A stretch of DNA of 64,000 nucleotides, from the NCBI RefSeq assembly GCF_036323735.1, contig NC_086029.1, forward strand, positions 51,703,357-51,767,356, in the 5' to 3' direction. This document shows, piece after piece, positions 45,351-56,725 of the stretch. Both the position numbers and the translations under genes were made by a program. This DNA is from Rattus norvegicus. Lineage: Eukaryota > Chordata > Mammalia > Rodentia > Muridae. Positions within the stretch are counted from its first letter, which is position 1. Every line of letters begins with the position of its first letter. The notes beneath the pieces were generated by a model. The model searched no databases and had not been told where the DNA came from. It worked only from the letters and a program-made list of their open reading frames with translations.

Positions 45351-46476
45351 TGTAGGTATACATGTACCACATAGCCCATCTACTTCTGCTGTTTCCTCTC
45401 TACCTCATTTTTTTAAGTACAGCCACCACCTCATAGGTAAATCTATGATAGAACATAATGGCTAAATTGTTTAATATCATGCAAAGACTGTCAATAGACA
45501 ATAGTTTCTGGTCCTATATGTGATTTGATTGAGTGCCAAGTTGATATTTTAATAATATCAAGTGTTAAATAATTCAATTTAAAATTAAGGTTATAATTGA
45601 AACTACCCTCTGAATGGAATTTACATCAGTATCAGTTCTGTAAGGTACAGCCTACATACTCTATTTACTAATGTGTTGGGAGTCCCTAGAATAAAAAAAG
45701 AAGAAGCTGAAGAGAGAGCAGAAGGAGCAGGCAGGCTTCTTACCATGGGACAAAACAGGTCTTTTCTTAATAGCAAGGCAGGCTTGGTTCTCCTAAAGAG
45801 AACAAAGCTTTCTTCTTGTAGATTTGAGTTTAAATCATTTAGCAATAAAAGTGTAGAAGCTTTTCTTTCTCTATGCAGTGAAGATTGAAGGTCATTTTTC
45901 ATCCAGAATGGGTGAGTTCTTTCTGCACAGGCACTTGGCCTTTTGCTCCATATGCACATGTAAGTATGGATGTGTGTGTTTATGCACATAATTATAAGTA
46001 TATAACTGGACACAATTGGTTTGAGTGGAAATGTATGAATGTATATGAATGAATCTATATATGAATGTATGTGAGTTTATTCATATTTGCTTGTCAAACA
46101 TTTTCCTTCTGTAAGCATGATTCTCTCTGGTTCTTAGAAGTTTATTGCTCCAAACCTCTCCTCAGCCTGACAAGCAAGAGGCATCTGGACAAGAGGGAAA
46201 AGGTACTAGAAATTAGTTTCTGGTCTGGGAGGAACTCAGACAGGCAGGTCAGCTACCACAGCAAAGTGACTTAGATTTAGACAGGTAAAAGTTTTATTAT
46301 TAAGGAGCAACCATAAATATCTTACAAGACCAAGTCTTGCCCCTGCCAACACGCTTCTCCTTTGGCTATCGAAAGAGAGAACCAAGAAGGAAAAAATGGA
46401 GCTGGCTTCCAGCATAAAATTGTCTATCTCTAAGTCTGCAGGAAAGACCAGCAAGACTGACTGAGCAGAGCTACTG
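45351..46476. other. Unique or unclassified sequence
   Basis: No confident repeat or exon. Short open frames at 45621-46013 and 46236-46514 show no recognisable domain. Confidence 0.5.
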
Positions 46477-47815
46477 TGGAATATAATTGAAGACCCAGAA
46501 ATGAACCCACACACCTGTGGTCACTTGATTTTTGACAAAGGAGCCTAAACCATCCAATGGAAAAAAGATAGCATTTTCAGCAAATGGTGCTGGTTCAACT
46601 GGAGGGCAACATGTAGAAGAATGCAGATCGATCCATGCTTATCACCCTGTACAAAGCTTAAGTCCAAGTGGATCAAGGACCTCCACTTCAAACCAGATTC
46701 ACTCAAACTAATAGAAGAAAAAGGGGGGAAGCATCTCGAACACATGGGCACTGGAAAACATTTCCTGAACAAAACACCAATGGCTTATGCTCTAAGATCA
46801 AAAATCGACAAATGGGATCTCATAAAACTACAAAGCTTCTATAAGGCAAAGGACACTGTTGTTAGGACAAAACGGCAACCATCAGATTGGGAAAAGATCT
46901 TTACCAATCCTACAACTGTTAGAGGGCTTATATCCAAAATATACAAAGAACTCAAGAAGTTAGACTGCAGGGAGACAAATAATCCTATTAAAAATGGGGA
47001 TCAGAGCTAAACAAAGAATTCACAGCTTAGGAATGCTGAATGGCTGAGAAGCAACTTAAGAAATGTTCAACATCTTAAGTCATAAGGGAAATGTGAATCA
47101 AAACAACCCTGAGATTGCACCCCATATCAGTCAGAATGGCTAAGATAAAAAACTCTGGCAACAGCAGATGCTGGCAAGGATGTGGAGAAAGAGGAACACT
47201 CCTCCATTGTTGGTGGGATTGCAGACTGGTACAACCACTCTGGAAATCAGTCTGGAGGTTCCTCAGAAAATTGGACATTGAACTGCCTGAGGACCCAGCT
47301 ATACCTCTCTTGGGCATATACCCAAATGATGCCCCAACATATAAAAAAGACACGTGCTCCACTATGTTCATAGCAGCCTTATTTATAATAGCCAGAAGCT
47401 GGAAAGACCCAGATGCCCTTCAACAGAGGAATGGACACAGAAAATGTGATACATCTACATAATGGAATATTACTCAGCTATCAAAAACAATAACTTTATG
47501 AAGGCAAATGGATGGAACTGGAAAATATCATCCTGAGTGAGGTAACCCAATCACAGAAAAACACATGGTATGCACTCATTGATAAGTGGATATTAACTCA
47601 AATGCTCAATTTACCCTAGATGCTCAGAACACAGGAAACTCAAGAAGGATGACCAAAATGCGGATACTTCAGGAGGATGGGGAGGGGAACACCCATAGTG
47701 AAAGGGAGGGGGAGGGGTTAGGAGGATGTTGGCCCGGAAACCAGGAAGGGGAATAACAATTGAAATGTAAATAAGAAATACTCAATAATATTATTAAATA
47801 CTTAATAAAGATGAA
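46477..47815 (+). mobile_element. 5'-truncated L1 with an internally deleted 3'UTR
   Basis: ORF2 from about residue 901 to the end (46477-47600) is close to the intact copy but broken by stops and frameshifts (for example GAGCCTAAACC at about 46545, and near 47008). The 3'UTR then jumps at about 47674 from its start straight to the terminal G-rich block, losing roughly 0.5 kb, and ends in A-rich sequence at about 47815. Confidence 0.9.
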
Positions 47816-48468
47816 AAAGGGTGGGGGGGCAAGAATACCCTTGGGAGGGAATAGGGAGGCAAAGTTTAGAACAGAGACAGAAGGAACACCCATTCAGAGC
47901 CTGCCCCACATGTGGCCCATACATATACAGCCACCCAATTAGACAAGATGGATGAAGCAAAGAAGTGCAGGCAGACAGGAACCAGATGTAGATCTCTCCT
48001 GAGAGACACAGCCAGAATATGGCAAATACATAGGCGAATGTCAGCAGCAAACCACTGAACTGAGAATGGGACCCATGTTGAAGGATTCAGAGAAAGGGCT
48101 GAAAGAGCTTGAAGGGGCTTGAGACCCCATATGAACAACAATGCCAAGCAACCAGAGCTTCCAGGGACTAAGCCACTACCTAAAGACTATACATGGACTG
48201 ACCCTGGGCTCCAATTGCATAGGTAGCAATAAATATCCTAGTAAGGGGACCAGTGTAAGGGGCTGCCCTTGGTCCTGCCAAGGCTTGACCCCCAGTGAAT
48301 GGGATTCTTGGGGGGAGGGCATCGGGGGAGGATTGGAAGGGGAACAACCATAGAGAATGGGAGGGGGAGGGGTTAGGAAGATGTTGGCATGGAAACTGGG
48401 AAAGGGAATAACATTTGAAATGTAAATAAGAAATACCCAATTTAATAAAGACGGAAAAAAAAAGAATG
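47816..48468 (+). mobile_element. 5'-truncated L1 3'UTR in tandem with the previous one
   Basis: A full-length-type 3'UTR starting at the GAATACCCTTGG block and ending in AATAAAGACGG plus an A-tract at 48455-48466. It begins within a few bases of the preceding L1's tail, in the same orientation. I found no clean target duplication. Confidence 0.88.
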
Positions 48469-49199
48469 CATTGGAGAAAATCGATGCCATTATTTTTCTT
48501 AAGGAATTTTGGTATTGAGAAATCCTGCTACTTAAAGTTATAGTCTACCAGATCTGAATAGTTTTAAAAATTGACCACATTCTAACGTGATAAATATAGT
48601 GATTATTCAGGTGTTATTATATTATATATTATCAAATGTTTTATGAATGATTTGTGTTTTACAAAGACCTTTATCTTTATCCAAATGACATGCTTTCAAG
48701 ACGTTCAGATACCTCAAATACGTTTGGTAAGATCAGTGGTCTGCTTGTGCTTCAACTCACATGTATTGAAATACTCTCTGCATTATTTGTCAGAAGAAAA
48801 TTGGTCATGACTCAGAGTCACATATTTTAATTGCTTCCCTACTTGTTAAAAGAACTTATCAATGGGATACAAATAAAGAGGAAGGAAAATGTGCTTAGAA
48901 AAACCTTTACCAAGTCTAATATAATTTCTGATCTTCATTCTCACTTATCCTCATCCCGCATGCCTGCCTTCCACCCTTGCTACCTTCGTCCCAACAGGGA
49001 AAAGGAAATCTGATTGTGGAAGTTATAGTGTATCACAGTGTGTCCTTTTGTATACTATTCCGCCCATACTTGTTACTTGATTAGTACTGGAATTTCACTG
49101 GGAATCCTCTTAGATATCCTGATGTTGTCCTTTGACACATAAATCCTGTTGTATTGGATCTGTAGAACTAGCCCAGTCATGCACTCTAAAAGTTCATCC
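48469..49199. other. Unique sequence
   Basis: AT-rich with no feature recognised. Confidence 0.55.
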
Positions 49200-50984
49200 A
49201 TGGTGTAGATGTTGGGTCAGGCCAATTCAAAGCTCTGTATCTGGCCTGGAGGAGTATCTAATCTGGTCTCTCATACCTTTGAGAATGGTTCATTAGCAAC
49301 CCCTGCTACTAGGGCCAGCTTTATCCTGCTGCGGTGGCAAGGTACAGTCTCCCTGTTGTTGCAGCCCCTAAAGGGCATTCTCCTACTCTCATTACCCCTG
49401 AGCTAGCTCTGCCATAGAAGTCACCTCCCAACAGTAAAGAAGCAGGGCCTGCTGTCCTACACTTTGGATCTCTGGGCCAGCTTCCCTGTAACCCTTACAT
49501 CCAGGGCCACCTCTACTGTTCTTGAAAGTGGGGTAGAAGGCCTGCTCTGCTTAGTGCTGCAGCAAGTGAGGAGCAAGTCCAGCTCTCCTGCTCTTATGAC
49601 CTCAGGGCCAGCTCTCCTGCCTCCCATAGTTGGCAAAGGGCAAGTTGGGCATCTCTCCCTTGTCAGTGTTTCTATGCTACACCCTAACACTGTTATCTGC
49701 AGCCTTGACATCAGGGTTGGCTTTACTGTACTGCCCAGATAGGAGGCAAAGTTTGTTCTCCTGAGTGCTACAGCATATGAGGGCCAGCAAAAGCTTCATT
49801 GCTCTCCTGACTCCTTCAGGGCCAACTCTCCAATCTTCCACCTGTGGCAAGGGCAAAAGGGAGGAGTAGAGATCTCTCCATTACTGATATCACCATGTAA
49901 CAGGCTAGAGGCAGGGACAGCCCTGGCTCCCCCACACTTAAGCTTGAGGGCTGGCTTACATGCAACCTACACGTCCAGGGCCAGTATACTGTGCTGCTCA
50001 GGGGAGGTGCAGGGCCTGTTCTCTTACTCAGATGATATCTGACACCAGGGCCAGATTTTTCCTGATGTATAGGACAAAGGACAACAGGAAGTGGTCATCT
50101 CTTACCCATGTCACTGCATGCAGACAAGTGGTACGGCCAACTCTTCCATGCTCTCAACCTTGGGGCCTACTCACCTGTGCACCTGCGATGAGGGTCAGCT
50201 CTACTGTGCTTTCTAGGCATGCTCTCCAGACTGCTGAGCTGGTAAGGGGCAGGGACAGTTCTCATGTTCCCATGAACCCAGGGTCACATCTCCCCCTTGT
50301 CTTAAGTGGGGAGTAGGGAAGGTAGAGGAGGTTATCTCTTCCTCCATGCTGCCATACAGAAGAAGAATGATAAGGCCAGGTCTCTCATGCTTATATTCTC
50401 AGGGGTTGGTCTACCCTCCACTCCCTCAATGTGCAGAGCCAATCTGCAGTACTGTAGCAGGTTAGGGTGTGGTCAGCTCTCCATCTCCCACTCTCATACC
50501 CCGGGTCAGATGGCCCATGAATCCCAGAAGAGGGGTGAGAATAGTTCTCTATAGCATTAGATGTCAACATGTCCTAGGTGGCATCCAAGATACGGGATAT
50601 CTGCCTGGACTTCGGCGGTAACAGATCCCTGATATTTCAGGGCCATGGACCCAGATGTGGTCTTTAATGGTAGCAAAGATCAGGACTCAAACATGGTTCT
50701 GGTGGCATCACGAGTTACTCACATCAGGATATTCCTTGAGACTCAATTTCTACTTCTCTTCATTGTGCACACATCCTTGTTTCTCTCTTTCTCTTCCATT
50801 TCTCCAACACTTACTTGATCCGTGGCACATGGAATATCTAAATGTCTGAGATCACCTTAACAGTGGTCTCAGGAGTGCTGTATCCCACTGGTGAATTATG
50901 GTGCCAGGCAGGGGTCATCTCACACATTTTCTGTACACCCTCTTCCCTCACCTGACCTGTCAGTGTCTAAATTGTGGTCATTTT
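49200..50984. repeat. Degenerate GGGCCAGC-rich tandem-like domain (left part)
   Basis: The motif GGGCCAGC/GGGCCAAC/AGGGCCACCTC recurs irregularly (about 49311, 49473, 49503, 49604, 49780, 49817, 49974, 50053 and 50131), usually followed by TCTCCTGC- or TCTACTGT-type pyrimidine blocks. The region is much richer in G+C than its flanks. It looks like an old, decayed satellite-like repeat. Open frames in it (for example 49464-49742 and 49960-50316) change frame between motifs and look non-coding. Confidence 0.65.
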
Positions 50985-51427
50985 AAGATGGCTTGCTGTC
51001 AACCACTGAACTGAGAATAGGACCCCTGTTGAAGGAATCAGAGAAAGAACTGGAAGAGCTTGAAGGGGCTCGAGACCCCTTATGAACAACAATGCCAAGC
51101 AACCAGAGCTTCCAGGGACTAAGCCACTACCTAAAGACTATACATGGACTGACCCTGGACTCTGACCTCATAGGTAGCAATGAATAGCCTAGTAAGAGCA
51201 CCAGTGGAAGGGGAAGCCCTGGGTCCTGCTAAGACTGAACCCCCAGTGAATGTGATTGTTGGGGGGAGGGTGGCAATGGGGGGGAGGATGGGAAAGAGAA
51301 CACCCATAAAGAAGGGAAGAGGGAGGGACTAGGGGGATGTTTGCCCGGAAACCGGGAAAGGGAATAACATTTGAAATGTAAATAAGAAATACTCAAGTTA
51401 ATTTAAAAAAAAAGATGACTTGCTGTC
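50985..51427 (+). mobile_element. 5'-truncated L1 3'UTR with 16-bp target duplications
   Basis: Positions 51001-51411 are an L1 3'UTR end with the G-rich block, the CCCGG-AAA-CCGGG stem and an A-tail. The flanks AAGATGGCTTGCTGTC (50985-51000) and AAGATGACTTGCTGTC (51412-51427) differ at one site. It is inserted into the GGGCCAGC-rich domain. Confidence 0.95.
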
Positions 51428-51760
51428 CAGGTCCCTTGAAATTGGTCTAGTGGTCATCTTGAACTCACTCTTCTCCTGGCCTACCCAAGTGGCCCCATGC
51501 AAAGCTCATCTATTTCAGACTCATTTCAGCCCCAGGCCATTAGTCCCAAGCAAGTTTCCAGACAGGGTTCTTCTACTTGTTGGCTTTCTCCCGGTCCTGG
51601 GGGCCATAGAAACCTGCCAGGACACCAGTTTGGTAGTTGTCTCAGGTTAGCTCCATATCTGAGCCCTCTTATGCTGGACTGGTAGTCAGCTCAGGCTTGC
51701 TTTTTCAGGGAATTTTAGGCTTTTGAACATCATCCAGATGTTCAAAAGTCAGACACTGAG
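51428..51760. repeat. Degenerate GGGCCAGC-rich domain (right part) with perfect hairpin
   Basis: It continues the left part after the L1, more weakly (CCAGGCCATTAG near 51533). A perfect 12-bp inverted repeat with a 5-nt loop lies at 51720-51748. Confidence 0.5.
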
Positions 51761-52187
51761 TTTAGACAGCCTCTCTCCTGTCTGGCACTTACTGACAGTT
51801 GTGACACAGCAGTTACACCTGCAATGAATGCTTTTAAGGACAGGGACTTATCTTTATTTTTAAGCAAATCATTTGATGTGCATTTTCAAGAAGGGTTTGG
51901 GAGCAATTTCATGATTAAGCAGAATTTTGCCTACTTGTTGAAATCCCTATAAACAGATTTTTAAAAAGGTGTCAATATTCTTTTTAATGGTAACACTAAA
52001 TGTAGATTGTTTCCACATGAAAGGTGTGAGTTGAGACTTGAACCTTTTAAATAGATTAGATTTTGGAGATTTACAAAGACTGAATTATAAGAGAAATTTG
52101 GAGTTGTTTGAACTATTTAAAGTATTTGAAATGGTAAAACCTGTGGGACTTTTGTAAGATTTTTGTTTTGTTTTGTTTTGGTTTTTG
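51761..52187. other. Unique AT-rich sequence
   Basis: No feature recognised. Confidence 0.55.
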
Positions 52188-52320
52188 TCAGATATTTTTC
52201 TATTTACTTTTCAAGTGTTATCCCCTTTCATAGTTTCTAGTCCGTAAACCCCCTATCCCATTCTTTCTCTCTCTTCTTCTCTGACGGTATTCTCCCATCC
52301 AACCACCCATTTATGACCTT
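52188..52320 (-). mobile_element. Short L1 3' end, minus strand
   Basis: The reverse complement of a terminal L1 segment (ACTTTTCAAGTGTTATCCCCTTTC, read as TTCAAGTGTTATCCCCTTTC) followed by the pyrimidine-rich complement of the G-rich block. It is decayed, with no clear duplications. Confidence 0.75.
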
Positions 52321-52411
52321 TATTAATATGAGGCCTTAGGAACAAACCAAAAACAGGGAGACTATCTCTTAATAAATGATGTGTTTGTGTTTAAAACTGG
52401 CAAGGGTCAAC

Positions 52412-52755
52412 TGTGCTAGCTAATTTTATGACCACTTGACTCAAGGTAGAATCATCTTAGAAGAAGAACTCAAATGGAGAAAGGCATTCGTGAAATCTGG
52501 CTATAGGCAAGAGTAGTATAAGACATTTCCTTAATTAGTGATTGATGTGACAAGGTTCAGTCCATTGTGTGTGGGGGGGGGTGATTAACACCTTGGACTT
52601 GCAGTCCTGGTTTCTATAAGAAAGCAAGCTAAGCAAGCCATAGGGAACAAGCCAGTAAACAGCTTCTGCTTCAATTCCTGCCTTGGTTTTCCTGCCAGTT
52701 TGAGTTCCACTCCTTATTTCCTTCAAAGAACAGACATGGAATAATAATAGTAATA

Positions 52756-52795
<40 letters not shown>

Positions 52796-52878
52796 TAATA
52801 ATATAAAAAAGGAACCCTTTCCTCCATAGCTTGCTTTGCTTACAGTGTTTCATCATAGCCACAGGAAGAAAATGGTTA
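52412..52878 (+). mobile_element. ERVL-like (class III) LTR, plus strand
   Basis: Same family as 41566-41968. Shared blocks include CTTAATTAGTGATTGATG, GTCCTGGTTTCTATAAGAAAG, AAGCAAGCCATAGGGAACA and GTGTTTCATCATAGC. It starts with TG at 52412. The poly(A)-signal region has expanded into a TAA array. No adjoining retroviral genes. Confidence 0.8.
52740..52803. repeat. (TAA)n trinucleotide microsatellite
   Basis: About 20 TAA/AAT units with a few TAG interruptions. It lies where the related LTRs have GTAAG...AATAAACC, so it probably arose from the LTR poly(A) signal. Confidence 0.95.
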
Positions 52879-53624
52879 TCAGCTGTCATTACATTGCATA
52901 GCAATTAATTACAAAACTAAAAACAACTAATAATTCTATACACTATTCAAATTACTTTTTAAAAATTCATAGTCATGCAGCACAATAAGGATAGAAACAA
53001 AAGAAAAAAGGGAGGGGGAAGGAATGAAAGAAGTAAAGATTTGGACAATTGTTTACTTAACCTCCCCTCTTTCTTTTGTTTCTATCCTTTCCAATCCTTC
53101 GGCCCTTTTAATTTGCATAAAGTATAAGCTTTTGAGTAAATTCCTCTATTCATAAAGGAGTAGCCCACTGAAGATTTATCTTTTGAACTGATAAAGTTAT
53201 TTATGGAAGAAATAAGAATATTGAAAGAAAGTTTGATATCTAATTAAATAAATGACTTGATTGTAATGAACTTATTAATAAAGATATAACACGAATAGCT
53301 TAAGAAAGCCAGTCAGCTGCTCACCTATTCAGTCCCAAACACTATTTATCATGGTGAACTTCTTTATTGTAAGAATGGTTCAATGCTGAACCAATGAAGC
53401 TTCAGTTAGGATTTCGCACTTTTAGTATGAATTACCCTTTATTACCTTATCTTGCCCCCTACACATGCCCACTAAAGAAAAATAGATCAAAACTAAAGAA
53501 AAAAAACCTTGACAGAGTTGAAACTAGAAAACAAGAGCTTTATATTGACTCTGGTATATTTCCAACTTTATTGGTTGTTTTTAAGGATATGTGTTTATAT
53601 GTGCATAAAATATATGTTAAATAG
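52879..53624. other. Unique AT-rich sequence
   Basis: No feature recognised. Confidence 0.55.
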
Positions 53625-53740
53625 GACCCATCATGGTGGCTCATGAGGGGCAGAAGCAGGTAGATCACTGTGAATTCAAGACCTGCTTGCTGAACACAGT
53701 TTACAGTTAATTTTAGGTCCCTATTTCAAAAAAAGAAGCT
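53625..53740 (+). mobile_element. Degraded B1 SINE, plus strand
   Basis: CATCATGGTGGCTCATGAGG, CAGAAGCAGGTAGATCACTG and TGAATTCAAGACC follow the B1 order, ending in an A-rich tail at about 53730. Diverged. Confidence 0.75.
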
Positions 53741-55082
53741 TGTTCAAGTTCAACTAAAATAACCATACAGGACCAAACATCATTCCAAACTTTATATAGC
53801 CATGAAGCAATGTTACTTGTGACATAGTCAAAATCTCCTACTGAGTTTAAACAAAATGTGCAGATTCTTATAACAAAATTTCTGAGCAAAAAATTTTGCT
53901 CAGTGTATAAATTTTGTAGGTTTCAAAGGATGTTAAAATTCACAGAAAACAGAAATATCTGAGTCTGAGTTTAAAAAATGAGGCTGTTTCTTTGCATATG
54001 CAGCAAGGCACAGCTTTTCTTTCATGGAAAATTGAGTGGACTGCTAGTGGGAAAAATGGCTGGGACCCTTTATAATGGAGGGCTACAGGAATTGATAATG
54101 AGGAAGATGTTTCAGTCATAAGTCATATTTCTTTCCTGTGGTTTTTCCTTTTAAAATTGCCTTGTTTACACAAAGCAAGACAGGCAACCTAGGGATACAG
54201 GCTGTCTGTACAGACATTTCCTTCTGAGCTGATGATAAGGGTGAGCAAGGGTGTCTTTAATCTCATAACAGCATTAGTTTACCACCAAGGAGTTCTAGCA
54301 AAGAGTAACAAGGAGACAGTGTAACTTTATCATAAATTTTAAAATGTAGTATCATTAGTAAAAGTAACTACCACAAATTTTGGTTAGAAATTCTTTAGTT
54401 ATAAAAGGAAAACCATATAAATAAAATTAAGTAAGTATCCAAAGTAACCACATTTTTAGGAGAAAAACTAAGATTTAAATGAACAGTATAGTTTGAAAGA
54501 CAGAATAGTTAACCTCCATATTAAAACAGATATGTAGATGCTACTGAAATGTAAATTCCATTTTATTTCTTACAATTTAATATAAATAGATGTGTTCACA
54601 TATCACTTAACATGTTAACCTATTTGCATTGATACACACTTGATACAATGAAACAGTTTGGAAAAAACAAAGTGATAAAATACATTGTAGTTATAGATAA
54701 AATCTTAATTAAGGTCATGAACTTTAGTTTTAGATGCTGTCAATCAATGATTATAATCTATCTATAAGTTATAAAGAATCTGTATTATCACTTTTAACTT
54801 ATTTATGCACAGTAGTATTCTTTCATTGCTAATTAATTATTTTAGTCTCAGAAAAATATATTAAACAAATAACATGATAAGAGCTTTGACTTAAACTAAG
54901 TCTGGTCTTATTAGTAAAGTCTGGTCTTATTAGTAACTGGTCTGTATTAGTAAAGATTTAAGAATGTATTCAAGAAGAAAAATTCACAGATAAATTTATT
55001 TCTATAATCTCAATATTTTAGTTTGTGTTTTACCTTAAGAGAAACAAGAAAAACAAGGACAGAAAATGTAAAAGATGGCAAT
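53741..55082. other. Unique AT-rich sequence
   Basis: No gene or transposon recognised. It contains a near-perfect 22-bp palindrome at 53882-53903 (CTGAGCAAAA, AA, TTTTGCTCAG) and a three-fold 18-19-bp tandem repeat (TCTGGTCTTATTAGTAAAG and variants) at about 54901-54956. Confidence 0.55.
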
Positions 55083-55134
55083 AAAAAAGTTTATTGCTCC
55101 GAAAAAAAAGAACCAAAAAAAAAAGTTTATTGCT
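55083..55134 (+). mobile_element. 20-bp 5'-truncated ID SINE with perfect 16-bp target duplications
   Basis: The inserted 55099-55118 begins CCG, followed by an A-run, GAACC and more A. This is the last 3 nt of the ID body plus the rat-type ID tail (compare CTCCG plus A-rich at 4989-5010). AAAAAAGTTTATTGCT is repeated perfectly at 55083-55098 and 55119-55134. The target ends in GCT, which matches the ID bases just before CCG, a 3-nt microhomology at the truncated 5' junction. Confidence 0.85.
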
Positions 55135-56149
55135 AGCATCAGATACTTAATCTAAATTATATCCAAAACTGAAAACTGAGGCAGATCAATTGTGTCTGAA
55201 AAGGTGAAAATACTGTCAAGGAAGAGGGTAAACAAGAACATGGAGGAAGGGAATAGACTGTGCCTGAAGCAGCTGGTTTGAGGAAGAACTGAATAAGAAT
55301 GAACAATTTAGGTATGACAAGGACCTTCGGGAAATGTTTGTTGCCTTTATTTTCTATAGATAAGAAGGACTCTTTAGAGAACTTAGTAGTAAGTGTGATG
55401 CTAACTGACTTGATATTGGATGGGGCTTTTATCAGAGCTATACAAACAAATTGATTAGTCCTCATCTCTTATAGAGGAAGCTTCTCTTTTTTTTACATAA
55501 CAAAAAAAGTGAAACTGTAAAAATTCAGAACTGTAGAACCCAGTGCCAACTAATACATAAGTCAACTGCACTTGAGTCACAGATATCATGTAGGAGGGAG
55601 AGTGGGTAGAAAGGCCAGAATAGCCAGAAGAACAAGGTGTTTGTTATTATTGTGTATTGTAGAAATATCAGAAGATATACTCTTAAATTATCATCAGAAT
55701 GACAGTCTAAACATGAGCTAAGTAAGGCTGACACTAGTAGTCATGTTAATGTTCACAGGAGAAATCCCAGGAGGACCCAATCAAATACAAAATCGAACAA
55801 ATAAAACACTATGGGTAGGTAAAAATTATATCTACCACATCCTGACACATCATCCTCAAGTTTCTTACTTTGACCTACTTACCTATTTACCTGATATTCT
55901 GTAATTTTGGGAGCTTCATCCCTGATATACAGAGTGGTCTTTTTATGCTGAATCATTTAAAGCTATTTCCAGTATTGTACTTTTACATGAATTAGGAGAA
56001 ATAGTCTTCCCCAGGGAAAAATAAATCAATCAATTGATTATACTTTAATATAATAGCAAATGATAAGATGTGAAGTCATAGTCATACAGGTATTATAATT
56101 ACAGACTAAGCAAGATGGATTTAGGTATATTTTTCTTTCTTTCATACCT
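55135..56149. other. Unique sequence
   Basis: No feature recognised. Confidence 0.55.
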
Positions 56150-56725
56150 TCTTTTTTAACCTTTTTATTGATTTTTTATTTATTTACATTTCAAATGTTC
56201 TTTCCTCCTTCCTGATTTCCCCTCTGCAAAACTCCTATCTCATCCTCTGTCCTCCCTGCTCCCTTACCCAACCACTCTCTTCCACCTCACTGCCACAGCA
56301 TCCTATTTCTGCTAGAGCATCAAGCCTTCACTGCACCAAAGAGCTTCCTTCCAATTGATGCCAGATAAGGAAATCCTCTACTATATACGCATCTGGAGCC
56401 ATTGGTCCCTTCATTCGTACAATTTGGTTGGGGTTTATTCCCTGGGAGCAATGGGTTTGGTATCTGTAGACAGGATTGATCCCCAGGTTGGGCAGTGTCT
56501 GGATGGTCTTTCCTTCAGTATATGCTCCCTGTATTTCCTGTATGCTTTCCTTCAGTATATTTGTCCCTGTATTTCCTTTAGACAGAAGCAATTCTGGGTT
56601 AATATTTCTGAAATGAGTGGGTGGCCCCATCTCTCAACCAGGGGCCATGCCCAACCTCTAGATATGGTCTTTTCGGGTTCTCTCTTCCCTTTGTTGGGTA
56701 TTTCAGCTAATGTCATCAATAAATG
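56150..56725 (-). mobile_element. Older L1 3'UTR, minus strand
   Basis: Starts with a T-rich tract (A-tail complement), then ACATTTCAAATGTTCTTTCC and the pyrimidine-rich block. The diverged 3'UTR (TGGAGCCATTGGTCCCTTCA-like at about 56393) reaches 56725. It holds a local duplication at 56509-56580 (CCTTCAGTATAT...CCCTGTATTTCCT twice). Confidence 0.8.

Noticed and set aside
49464..50554. Chain of open frames (49464-49742, 49960-50316, 50306-50554) that could suggest a multi-exon gene
   Set aside because: The frames follow the GGGCCAGC repeat units, shift phase between units, show no domain and lack well-placed splice signals.
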